From positions 1-34,822 of the forward strand of contig JAJXTZ010000007.1 in the NCBI GenBank assembly GCA_021783355.1: a stretch of DNA of 34,822 nt. The letters are read 5' to 3'. Position numbers and translations under genes: made by a program. The notes under the pieces were generated by a model that was not told the origin of the DNA, did no database searches, and saw only the letters and a program-made list of their open reading frames with translations. Below, piece after piece: positions 1 through 7,986 of this stretch. The first letter of the stretch is position 1. Each line of letters starts with the position of its first letter. Origin of the DNA: a bacterium. GTDB taxonomy: Bacteria; Elusimicrobiota; Elusimicrobia; UBA1565; UBA9628.

Positions 1-363
1 CGCCGCCGCCGTGAGCGCGAGCTTGCCCGCCAGCGTGGCCGTCAGGCCGGAGATGAACTCGGAAATGGAGCCCCAAACGCCTCCGGCGCCGGTCTCCGCC
101 GCGCCCAGCATCCCGGCGCCGCCGGAATCCGCCGCGCCCAAAAGCCCCGCCTCGCCGGCCTCCGCGGCGCTGCCGGCCGCGCTGGCGGCCGCGCGCGCCA
201 CCGTGCCGCCCGTCGCGCCGGAGAAGGACCCGGCGCCGCCGCGGGCGCCGCTCCACGCCGCGCCGCCCTTCTTGCGCTCCTTGTCCTTCTTCTTCAAATC
301 CGGGATGTCCGCCGCCGGAGCGCCCTGGTTGGCTTTCAAGACGTCGTCGTTTTCATTAGCCAT
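1..363 (-). CDS. Partial Gly/Ala-rich membrane-associated protein (N-terminus only), probable member of the neighbouring array
   Basis: Minus-strand ATG at 363 reads MANENDDVLKANQGAPAADIPDLKKKDKERKKGGAAWSGARGGAGSFSGATGG...KLALTAAA. It is open to the window edge, with the same layout as the 379-1914 and 2112-3755 products (charged N-terminus, Gly/Ala/Ser-rich stretch, hydrophobic segment). Confidence 0.6.
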   Translation of the reverse strand, partial: MANENDDVLKANQGAPAADIPDLKKKDKERKKGGAAWSGARGGAGSFSGATGGTVARAAASAAGSAAEAGEAGLLGAADSGGAGMLGAAETGAGGVWGSISEFISGLTATLAGKLALTAAA

Positions 364-378
364 TGTCGGTCTCCCGCG

Positions 379-1914
379 TCAATTCATCGCCGCCGCGCCG
401 CCGGTCACCGCGCTCGACAGAAGGAAATTAGTCGCCGTCTCGACGCTGTTCCCCGCCGCGAATTGAGTGATCGTCTGCTCGCTGAAACTCCCGTTCGCCG
501 CATATGCGAACACGGCGAGGGCGGCGCCCACCGCGGTCAGGATGCCGCCTTGCAGCTTCTGGCCGTACTTGGTCATGATCGTCACGCCGATGCCGGCGAC
601 GATCGCGCCGATGGCCATCAGGGCCATCATCAACGCGTAGACCAAGCCGGCGCCGACGAACGACCACTGGAAATACTTCGCGGCCGCCAAGAACAGCGAG
701 ATGGCCGAGGCCGCCATCAGCAGCATCTTCGCGGTGTCCAGCAGGCCCTGCCACGGGGTGGCATTGTGCCCGTTGTTGTTGGCGGTGTTCTGGCAGGAGC
801 CGTTGGCGTCCATGTACTGGCCCGTGCCGCAGGTCTGCGCGGCGCCGCCGCCGCTGAGAGGGCCGCCGGTGGCGCCGGGGTTGTTCGGCGTGGTCCCGTC
901 CGTCGCGCCGACGCCGGCGCCGCTGGCCACGCCGGGGCCCGCGATGACGCTGCCCTGGCCGGGGTTGTTGTCGAAGGCCGCGCCCGCGGTCTCCGCGGCG
1001 TTCTCCGCCTGGCCGGGGGCCGTCGCCTGATGGGAGAGCGCCGCCGCGTTGTCCAGCTGGCGCCGCGCGAAGCCGCGCGCGTTGGAATGGCCCGCGTTGC
1101 GGGGGGACGCGCGGGACATGGCCGGGTGGGCGTTGCGGCGGAAGGACGCGATGGAGCCGCTCTGGGCCTTGGGCAGGTCCGCGCCCAGGTTGGACATGCC
1201 CGCGAAATTGCGATTGATGCCCCCGGAGAGCCCGGAGCCGCCGCTCAGTCCCGAGCCGCCGAAGGCGGAGCTCATCGAGCCGAACTTGCCCGGCTTGAGC
1301 CCCTTCTTAAGCAGGCCCTCGCCGCCGTTGAGGGCGGTGTCGCCCGGCTGCGCCTTATTATCGGAGGCCTTGGACGCGGCCGCCTCCTTGGCGGCCTCCT
1401 CCTGCTGGGCCTTCGCGTCGGCCGCCTCCTGCGCCTTGCGCGCGGCCTCAGCCTCGGCCAGTTTCTTGGCGCGCTCCGCGGGAGTCAGCCCGTCCAGGCT
1501 GCCCTCCACGTAGCCCAGAGAGTTGGGCATGGCGTTGCTGCCCTTGATGACGCTGGAGGTGTCGGAATAGGACTTCGGAGCGGAATCGAAGAGCTTCTTG
1601 GCCGCGGGCTTGGCAACGGCGGCGGCGCCGCCGCCCGAGACAATCTGGCCGTACTGCCAGGCCCCGGCGCTCACGCCGGCGGTGACCAGGACGGCGATCA
1701 GGACCTTGCTCAGTGACATCCCCACGCCGACGGCCGCCCCGCCGCCCGTGCCGGCGGCCGAGCCGCCCAGCAGGTTCAGGCCGGAGCCGCCGCCGCTCCC
1801 TGAACCGCCGAGCCAGCCGCCCGCTCCGCCGCGACGGCGCTTGTTCCGCTCCTTGCCGACTTTCGCCAGCTTGAAGGTGGGGACCTCGGCCGTCGCGGAA
1901 TTCTGAGTGTCCAT
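379..1914 (-). CDS. Gly/Ala-rich multi-TM protein of unknown family (array member)
   Basis: ORF 379-1992. ATG at 1914 (MDTQNSATAEV...) is preferred because AGCGGAG lies just upstream; the longer ORF start falls inside the promoter. C-terminus has ATPWQGLLDTAKMLLMAAS...MTKYGQKLQGGILTAVGAALAVFAYA. Confidence 0.8.
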   Translation of the reverse strand: MDTQNSATAEVPTFKLAKVGKERNKRRRGGAGGWLGGSGSGGGSGLNLLGGSAAGTGGGAAVGVGMSLSKVLIAVLVTAGVSAGAWQYGQIVSGGGAAAVAKPAAKKLFDSAPKSYSDTSSVIKGSNAMPNSLGYVEGSLDGLTPAERAKKLAEAEAARKAQEAADAKAQQEEAAKEAAASKASDNKAQPGDTALNGGEGLLKKGLKPGKFGSMSSAFGGSGLSGGSGLSGGINRNFAGMSNLGADLPKAQSGSIASFRRNAHPAMSRASPRNAGHSNARGFARRQLDNAAALSHQATAPGQAENAAETAGAAFDNNPGQGSVIAGPGVASGAGVGATDGTTPNNPGATGGPLSGGGAAQTCGTGQYMDANGSCQNTANNNGHNATPWQGLLDTAKMLLMAASAISLFLAAAKYFQWSFVGAGLVYALMMALMAIGAIVAGIGVTIMTKYGQKLQGGILTAVGAALAVFAYAANGSFSEQTITQFAAGNSVETATNFLLSSAVTGGAAAMN

Positions 1915-1979
1915 GGATCGCTCCGCTGTTTCGTTTGTCCGAAAATCGTCGAGGAAAGCCGTCTTTCCCCGCCTTCGGG

Positions 1980-2008
1980 AGTTTAGCCCCACCCCCGTCC
2001 TTTGTCAA
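1980..2008 (-). promoter_or_regulatory. Sigma70-like promoter for the 379-1914 gene
   Basis: Minus strand: TTGACA (2008-2003), 17-nt spacer, TAAACT (1985-1980). Confidence 0.7.
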
Positions 2009-2023
2009 GAAAACGGGGTGCAA

Positions 2024-2039
2024 TTACCGTTTTTTTACC
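2024..2039 (-). promoter_or_regulatory. Putative regulator-binding direct repeat GGTAA-N6-GGTAA
   Basis: Plus strand ttacc at 2024-2028 and 2035-2039 (11-bp period), 15 nt upstream of TTGACA. Same geometry at 4964-4979. Confidence 0.5.
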
Positions 2040-2064
2040 GGACCGGCTCCGCCCCCCGAAAACG

Positions 2065-2095
2065 GGCGTCGCCGCTCGCAAGGAGCGGCGACGCC
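2065..2095 (-). terminator. Intrinsic terminator-like hairpin downstream of the 2112-3755 gene
   Basis: Perfect 13-bp inverted repeat GGCGTCGCCGCTC / GAGCGGCGACGCC with a 5-nt loop, followed on the minus strand by CCGTTTTCGG; 17 nt past the stop codon. Confidence 0.7.
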
Positions 2096-2111
2096 ATGGG
2101 GTCCGGCCCGG

Positions 2112-3755
2112 TCAAGCGGCCGGATCGACCGCCGTCTTCTTCAAGGCCACCATCGTCTTCAGCGCCGTCTGGGACGGGAACTCCCGGTAGCCGAACCAAT
2201 TCGCGTCCGGCGGCTTGCCGTTGTTGAACTGGGTGGACGGATAGGATTTCGGCGGCTTGAGCATGGTCCCGGCAAGGCCCACCAAGGCCGCGCCGCCGCC
2301 CAAAAGGACGTAAGGGTTCATCCCAAACATATCGGCACTCTCACCGCCCACCGCCGTCCCGTTGGCTCCGCCTCCGGTATAGCTCGCCGGCGCCATCTCC
2401 GTCCCCGTCGAACTCGCGGCGAATTGGCCGTTTGTGGTAGTACCCATAATCACCTTCCCGTCCTTGGCGGCATGCGTATTGTCGCTCGCCGACATCATGG
2501 ACAAGACCGCAGCGGCGATGATGCCGATGCCCGCCGCCGCCAGGACCCCGCCCTGGAGCTTCTGGCCGTAGGGCCCCGAGGTGATCTTCTGGCCCAGCGC
2601 GACGATGGCCGCGCCCATGGCCATGACAATCGCGCCGAGGGCGTAGCGGGCCCACGGGATGGTGACCTTGCCCATCAGCATCATGATCAAGGTCGCGGCC
2701 ATCATCAACCCCTGGGCGGTGTTGATCGCGTTCTGCCACGGGGTCACGTTCTTCATCGGCGGCGTGGGCGGGGCCTTGATGTCGGTCTTGTCGTTGGCGC
2801 CGTTGGGCAGGCTGGTGGGCTGGGCCGCGCCGGTCGCGGCGCCGGGGCCGCCCATGCCGGGGGCGCCGGCCTGGGGACCGGTGATGCCCGCGTCGATCGG
2901 AGCGGACCCGTCGTAGGTGCGCCCGGCCGAGAACGACGACAGCGCTCCGTGCTGGTCGCCCAACGCGCCGAAGGCCTGCGCCCTCGCGCCGTTGAAGCGC
3001 CGGGCGGCGATGCCGCGGCCGTGGGCCAAGCTGGCCCGGCCGTGGCGGTTCATCGCGGACAGAGAGCCGCGAGTCCCGTTCTCGGCCGCGGCGCCGCCGG
3101 GGGAGAAGCCATTGGAAGGCGCCACCGAGGCCGTCGCGCCACCGCCCCCGCCGCCGCCTTCGCCCACGCCGGAGGTCAGGGTCCCGATCTTGCGCACGTG
3201 TAGGAGGCCCTTAGGCATGGTCCGCTCGGCGCCGTTGGACGCGTTGATCTGGCCGCTGGAGGCGTTCTCCGCGACACGAGCAGCGTCGGCCGCGGTCCGG
3301 TCCGTGAGAGCCGCCGCGCCGGCGCCACCGGCCGGGACGGCCGCGAGGGACGCGTTGCCCTGCGCCAGCATGTTGAGCGACTTGGAGGTCCCGTCGGCCG
3401 GAGCGGGCGCCGCGGAGGACGCGCCGGAGGCGCTCTTGGGACGGGGCGCGAAGAGCGAGAGATTGCCCGCGCCGGAATTGTCGGCCGACGGGCCGAAGAG
3501 GCGATAGCCGACCACCCCGACGCCGCCCGCCACGGTGGTCCCCGCCACGATCAAGGCCAGGAGACCGGCCTTGGTCGCCAAAAGGCCGCCGCTGGCCGCG
3601 GCGCCGCCCAGGCCGCCGCCGCCCAGGCCGCCCGCGCCGATCCCGCCGGCTCCGCCCCCGCCGCCGAACAGGCGGGCGAGAAGGCCGCCGGCGGCCTTCT
3701 TGTCCCGGCCGGGCTCTTTGTTGACCTCGGGCTTGATGTCGGGCATCTGAGACAT
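2112..3755 (-). CDS. Gly/Ala-rich multi-TM protein of unknown family (array member)
   Basis: 547-aa ORF; KNVTPWQNAINTAQGLMMAATL...GPYGQKLQGGVLAAAGIGIIAAAVLSM parallels the 379-1914 protein; poly-Gly N-terminal region followed by a hydrophobic segment. Confidence 0.8.
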   Translation of the reverse strand: MSQMPDIKPEVNKEPGRDKKAAGGLLARLFGGGGGAGGIGAGGLGGGGLGGAAASGGLLATKAGLLALIVAGTTVAGGVGVVGYRLFGPSADNSGAGNLSLFAPRPKSASGASSAAPAPADGTSKSLNMLAQGNASLAAVPAGGAGAAALTDRTAADAARVAENASSGQINASNGAERTMPKGLLHVRKIGTLTSGVGEGGGGGGGATASVAPSNGFSPGGAAAENGTRGSLSAMNRHGRASLAHGRGIAARRFNGARAQAFGALGDQHGALSSFSAGRTYDGSAPIDAGITGPQAGAPGMGGPGAATGAAQPTSLPNGANDKTDIKAPPTPPMKNVTPWQNAINTAQGLMMAATLIMMLMGKVTIPWARYALGAIVMAMGAAIVALGQKITSGPYGQKLQGGVLAAAGIGIIAAAVLSMMSASDNTHAAKDGKVIMGTTTNGQFAASSTGTEMAPASYTGGGANGTAVGGESADMFGMNPYVLLGGGAALVGLAGTMLKPPKSYPSTQFNNGKPPDANWFGYREFPSQTALKTMVALKKTAVDPAA

Positions 3756-3786
3756 AAGTCCTCCTGCGCTAAATCCCGTTCCCGTC

Positions 3787-4905
3787 TCAGCGGACGATGC
3801 TGTTGTTCAAATTCTGCATGTACTGCTGCTGCTGCTGCGACTGCTGCTGCTGCTGTTGCTGCTGCTGCGAGTACATCTGCCCCGCCTGGGAGGCCGCCAT
3901 CATGATCGCCATGCCCGCCGGCCCGCCCACCACGCCGCCGACGATGGTCCCCACCATGGTCAGGCCCATCTGCACCATCGCCGCGTTGTTGTTGGACGAA
4001 GTCGGGACCGGGGTGGCGGGCGGCGCCTTCAGCTTCTTGGCGTCGATCGCGGGGTCGCCGAGCTTGAGATTCTTGGGCGCGGAGGTGTCCATGGCCGCGT
4101 ACGCGCCGCCCAGGGCCTGGCCGCCGGGGCCGATGGAGTTGCTGCGGCCCTTGGAGCCGTCGAACAGGCGGTTGAGTTGACTGGCGGCGGCGTCGGCGCT
4201 GAGCGAGCGCGCGGCCGCCTGGGAGGCCTTGTCCGCATGCTTGAGCGCGCTCAGGCCGCCGTTGCCCGCCAGGGGGCCGCCTCCGTCGTCGTGAAGACCC
4301 TGCGTGGCGGCCGAGCCCACCTGGGCGTTGTGCGCGCCGAAAGCCCCCACGCCGCCCACGGACGCGGACGCGCTGAAGCCGCCGGACGCGGCGCCCAGGC
4401 CCGAGAGGCCGTTGCCGGACAGGTGCGGCATGGTGAAGCCGCGCACGGCCTTCTCGCCGCCCCACCCCGAGGCGTCCTTGCGCGCCACGGCCTTCAGCTG
4501 CTGAGCCAGGCTGGCGGACGCCGAACCGGACGCGGAGCCGGCCGCGCGCCCGGCGAGGGCGCCGTCCTTGACTCCGCCCGCGGCGTCCGGCGGTTGGTAC
4601 AGCATGGACGGAGAGAACGCGTCGGCGCCGGTCTTTTTCGCCGCGCCCATCGAGAGGTCCAAGGCCCCTCCCGGCGCGCCGTTGGGATTGTACGGGGAGT
4701 CCAGGCTCTGCTCGGCGCTGGAATCGGTGGCGGGTCCGCCCACGCTCACGTGGGTGGAGCCGATTTGGGTGTCCATCGTGGGGACGAGCAGCCACACGGC
4801 GGTCAGGCCGAACCCGCCCAGGATGGCCAACCAATATTTCTTATACGGGTCCTCCGCGTTGCCCACGGACAATTGCGGCGCCAGCGGAGTCAAAGTGACG
4901 CTCAT
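3787..4905 (-). CDS. Gly/Ala/Ser-rich protein with N-terminal TM and C-terminal poly-Gln
   Basis: 372-aa ORF MSVTLTPLAPQLSVGNAEDPYKKYWLAILGGFGLTAVWLLVP... ending QMYSQQQQQQQQQSQQQQQYMQNLNNSIVR; promoter upstream. Confidence 0.8.
   Translation of the reverse strand: MSVTLTPLAPQLSVGNAEDPYKKYWLAILGGFGLTAVWLLVPTMDTQIGSTHVSVGGPATDSSAEQSLDSPYNPNGAPGGALDLSMGAAKKTGADAFSPSMLYQPPDAAGGVKDGALAGRAAGSASGSASASLAQQLKAVARKDASGWGGEKAVRGFTMPHLSGNGLSGLGAASGGFSASASVGGVGAFGAHNAQVGSAATQGLHDDGGGPLAGNGGLSALKHADKASQAAARSLSADAAASQLNRLFDGSKGRSNSIGPGGQALGGAYAAMDTSAPKNLKLGDPAIDAKKLKAPPATPVPTSSNNNAAMVQMGLTMVGTIVGGVVGGPAGMAIMMAASQAGQMYSQQQQQQQQQSQQQQQYMQNLNNSIVR
3823..3869. repeat. CTG/CAG trinucleotide microsatellite encoding poly-Gln
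   Basis: (CTG)5 CGA (CTG)5 TTG (CTG)3 CGA on the plus strand; CAG (Gln) runs with one Ser interruption on the coding strand. Confidence 0.9.
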
Positions 4906-4918
4906 AGGCCTCGGACGA

Positions 4919-4948
4919 AGTGTAGCCCCCGCCTCCGAAATCTGTCAA
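4919..4948 (-). promoter_or_regulatory. Sigma70-like promoter for the 3787-4905 gene
   Basis: Minus strand: TTGACA (4948-4943), 18-nt spacer, TACACT (4924-4919), ATG 13 nt downstream. Confidence 0.7.
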
Positions 4949-4963
4949 GAGAAGGCCCCCTCT

Positions 4964-4979
4964 TTACCATGTTTTTACC
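4964..4979 (-). promoter_or_regulatory. Putative regulator-binding direct repeat GGTAA-N6-GGTAA
   Basis: ttacc at 4964-4968 and 4975-4979 (11-bp period), 15 nt upstream of TTGACA, as at 2024-2039. Confidence 0.5.
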
Positions 4980-5003
4980 GATGGCCGGCTCCAGCGCCCC
5001 CGA

Positions 5004-7229
5004 TCAAGACCGGGCGGGGGTCGCGCGGCCGTCCAAGGCCTCGGCCGCGGCCGCGTGAAGCTCCAGGCAGGAGTGGTAGCGCTCCTCCGCCCGAGCCGCC
5101 AGCGCCTTGGCCAGCACGGCGTCCACGGACGGGGGCAGGCCGGGCAGGAGTCGGGACGGGGCCAGGAACCGCGCGTCCAGCTTCTCGTGCATCTCGTCGG
5201 GTCCCTTGAACGGGAGCCCTCCGGTCAGCATCTCGTAGAAGCTGACGCCCAGCGCGTACACGTCGGACTCCCGGACGACGGCGCCCAAGGCCTGCTCGGG
5301 GGCCATGTAGGTGGGCGTGCCGACGATGGTGTTGGTGGTGGTCAGCAGGGAGTCCTGCACTTGCCGCGCGATGCCGAAATCCATGACCTTGACCCACCCG
5401 CCGTCGGCGATCATCACGTTGGCGGGCTTGAGATCCCGGTGGATGACGCGGCGGGAATGGGCGTGGTCCACGGCCTCGGCCACCTGCCGCAGGATCTCCA
5501 AGGCGCGTTTCGGCTCCAGGTGGCGGCCGCGGCTTTCGTTGAGGAGCTCGTGCAGGGTGCGTCCGACGATGAACTCGAAGACCAGGTGGGTGTCGTCGTC
5601 GTCGCGGAGGATGGTGTAGATCTCGACGATGTGCGGATGCCGAAGGGACGCGACCATCTCGGCTTCCTTGATGAAGCGCTCCCGCTCGCGGGGATTTCCC
5701 TGCAGTTCGGGACGCAGGCGCTTGATCGCGACGGGACGCTTCAGGGCCTTGTCCCAGCCGCGGTAGACCGCGCCCATGCCGCCCTCGCCGATCTTCTCGA
5801 CCATGTCGTACTGGGAGTCCAGCGCGCGGCGCTCGCCGTCGCCGGCCGCGCCGATCTGCGGACCGCCCGGGCCGGACCAAGAGGCGCGCCCGGGACGCGC
5901 CCCGCGCCGCGCCAGCCAGGCGGCCACGCCCAGCAGGACCGCCAGCAGGTACGCCGCGACGGACAGGACCGCGCGCCACGGACCGCCCCCCCACGCGCCC
6001 GCCGCCGCCGCCGCCGCGGCGCCGGTCGCCGGCGCTCCGGACAGATGGTCGGCCGCCGTCTCATAGGCGGCCTGATAGTCGGCGGGGCTCAGGTCCGCGG
6101 CGCGTTTGTAGGCGGCCAGCACCTCGGTCTGCTTGCGGCCCAGGGCCTGGAGCGCGCGGCCCCGCTGGAAATACGCGGACGCCAGCGACGGGTCGATGGA
6201 CAGAGCCTTGTCGGCGTCCCGGGCCGCCGCGTCCGGGTTGCCGAGGCCGTTCTGGAACGAGGCGCGCAGGCTGTACGCCGCCGGAAGGTTGGCGGTCTTG
6301 CCCTGCTGGGCCCAGACCCCGATGGCCTTGGTGACCTCCACCAGCGCCTGCGCCATGTCCTTGAGCACCGCCCAAGCCAGCGCCTGCTGCATGTACGCGT
6401 CGCCGAGAGAAGGGTCCAGGGCCTGCGCCCGCTGAGACGCCTGCAGCGCCCCGCCCGCGTCGTTGAGGCCCAGCAGCCGCATCGCCTGGTCCAGCTGCTT
6501 GAGCGCCGCCAGGTGGTCCTCGGCCCGGCGCCCCGCCAGCTTGACCCGCGGATCGTCCAGCGGCGACGACTCCACCAGGATGTCTCCCAAAGGCCGCTCC
6601 GACGCCGCGGCCGTCGCGGACGCCGGCGCCGCGGTCCGGTCCTTGGCCCACATGTAGATGCGCAGCGCGTGGACGTCGCGCGGCTTGAGCGTCAGCGCGC
6701 GCTTGGCGTCCGCCGCCGCCTTCGGGAAGTCCCCCGCCCAGAGCTCCCCCGCCGCCCGCACCCGCAGCGCGGTCTCGAGCTCGCCGGGATCTCCGCCCCC
6801 CTCGGCCAGCCCCACCGCCCGGTCCGCCAGCGCGAGGCCCTCCTCATAATCCCCGCTCTGCAGGAAAACAGAGGCTGCCGCGCGCTGCACTCTTGCGCTG
6901 CGCGGGAACTGCGCCGCCGCGGCGCCCGCCTGCCCCGAATAACTCTCCGTCTGCGCAGCTAAATTCTCAAGCTTCTTCTCCGTCGCGGGATCCGGCGCCT
7001 TCTGCTCCGTAGCCGTCAGCGCTGCCGCCTGAGCCTGTATCGCGGAGACCTTATCGCCGATTCCCAAGACCGCTAGATAAGCACTTTCTGCATCTATGGC
7101 CTGAAGAGGCTGGGGAGATGGTGAGGAGCCATTCACAACGCTGGAATGGGCAGTGACCTCCAGCACTAGAAGACACAAAACGACCAAGACGTGTCCCACC
7201 CCGGGCTGGCCCTTGACGATGGACTTCAT
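5004..7229 (-). CDS. TPR-TM-Ser/Thr protein kinase (N-terminal TPR sensor, C-terminal Hanks-type kinase)
   Basis: IGEGGMGAVYRGWD (Gly loop), VAIKRL (Lys), VIHRDLKPANVM (catalytic loop), VMDFGIA (DFG), GTPTYMAPEQ; TM WRAVLSVAAYLLAVLLGVAAWLA; TPR-like repeats upstream. Start chosen at ATG 7229 (MKSIVKGQ...); the ORF extends to 7412. Confidence 0.85.
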   Translation of the reverse strand: MKSIVKGQPGVGHVLVVLCLLVLEVTAHSSVVNGSSPSPQPLQAIDAESAYLAVLGIGDKVSAIQAQAAALTATEQKAPDPATEKKLENLAAQTESYSGQAGAAAAQFPRSARVQRAAASVFLQSGDYEEGLALADRAVGLAEGGGDPGELETALRVRAAGELWAGDFPKAAADAKRALTLKPRDVHALRIYMWAKDRTAAPASATAAASERPLGDILVESSPLDDPRVKLAGRRAEDHLAALKQLDQAMRLLGLNDAGGALQASQRAQALDPSLGDAYMQQALAWAVLKDMAQALVEVTKAIGVWAQQGKTANLPAAYSLRASFQNGLGNPDAAARDADKALSIDPSLASAYFQRGRALQALGRKQTEVLAAYKRAADLSPADYQAAYETAADHLSGAPATGAAAAAAAGAWGGGPWRAVLSVAAYLLAVLLGVAAWLARRGARPGRASWSGPGGPQIGAAGDGERRALDSQYDMVEKIGEGGMGAVYRGWDKALKRPVAIKRLRPELQGNPRERERFIKEAEMVASLRHPHIVEIYTILRDDDDTHLVFEFIVGRTLHELLNESRGRHLEPKRALEILRQVAEAVDHAHSRRVIHRDLKPANVMIADGGWVKVMDFGIARQVQDSLLTTTNTIVGTPTYMAPEQALGAVVRESDVYALGVSFYEMLTGGLPFKGPDEMHEKLDARFLAPSRLLPGLPPSVDAVLAKALAARAEERYHSCLELHAAAAEALDGRATPARS

Positions 7230-7240
7230 CGTGTTACAAT
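7213..7240 (+). promoter_or_regulatory. Sigma70-like promoter for the plus-strand three-gene cluster
   Basis: TTGACG (7213-7218), 16-nt spacer, TACAAT (7235-7240); ATG at 7252. Confidence 0.55.
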
Positions 7241-7251
7241 GTTTGAAGATC

Positions 7252-7986
7252 ATGAGGTTCCAACTTACTCTGCCAGATGCTCCGGCGAAAGCGCTGTTTT
7301 GTCTTGCGCTAAGTATTGCGGCCGCGCCAATCGCTGTCAATGCCAGTGGCGAGACCTTATCATCCTTTAACAAAGACAAATTTGACAATGCTTCACGGCA
7401 AGCGAAACGCAATCATGACTCACTGGTCGATTTCTCAAAGCTGATTAAATTGGTTATCGACAGAGGCCAGGAGCACATCATCCCTGCGAATCTCGCCTCG
7501 GCAATCGGCTCCCCCACAGGAGTTCCCATCCTCACGAAGGACGTGCAGATCGAAGATCGGATATGCACAATCGCCTACTCGAGCGAAACCACCACGACGG
7601 ACCTCGAGAAACACCCGATTCCTGACTGCGTGTACCTAAGCTCGCGCCGCAAATCGGGGCGATCTCTCGTTTCCAGATATCTCCGTATTGATCTTAATGG
7701 GAAGCTGCAAAAGGTATTCGTTCTCAATGGAACATCCGATGCGCAAGGAAGACCGCTATCGGCCACAAAATCCTATCCCGACGTTGACTCGCCGGAAGTC
7801 CGCAAGGAGTTCCAGGCGGAGATGGACTTCTGGCTGAAGGAGTGGCTGCCGAAGCAGGATGGACTCAAGGCCAAGCCGATCCGCACGGGATCGACAACGA
7901 AAGCTTCGACCGGGAAGGCGCGCCGGACCGCATCGGACAATCACATGAAACCACGCATTTTCGCGGCGAACGAGGACAGACCATGA
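7252..7986 (+). CDS. Secreted hypothetical protein, paralogue of the 8896-9456 product
   Basis: MRFQLTLPDAPAKALFCLALSIAAAPIAVNAS signal-like N-terminus; C-terminal SRYLRIDLNGKLQKVFVLNGTSDAQGR...SPEVRKEFQAEMDFWLKEWLPKQ matches the downstream paralogue. Confidence 0.7.
   Translation: MRFQLTLPDAPAKALFCLALSIAAAPIAVNASGETLSSFNKDKFDNASRQAKRNHDSLVDFSKLIKLVIDRGQEHIIPANLASAIGSPTGVPILTKDVQIEDRICTIAYSSETTTTDLEKHPIPDCVYLSSRRKSGRSLVSRYLRIDLNGKLQKVFVLNGTSDAQGRPLSATKSYPDVDSPEVRKEFQAEMDFWLKEWLPKQDGLKAKPIRTGSTTKASTGKARRTASDNHMKPRIFAANEDRP

Noticed and set aside
11-466. Plus-strand 151-aa ORF at the window start
   Set aside because: Pro/Ala-rich antisense of the Gly/Ala-rich array genes; no start context or family signal.
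1915-1992. Upstream start of the 379-1992 ORF
   Set aside because: The start lies inside the TTGACA-N17-TAAACT promoter; ATG at 1914 has a Shine-Dalgarno-like AGCGGAG.
3823-3869. CTG repeat considered as CRISPR-like or a regulatory repeat
   Set aside because: No spacers; in-frame poly-Gln codons explain it fully.
7230-7412. N-terminal extension of the Ser/Thr kinase ORF to 7412
   Set aside because: Overlaps the plus-strand gene at 7252 and its signal peptide; ATG at 7229 gives a plausible signal/TM start.
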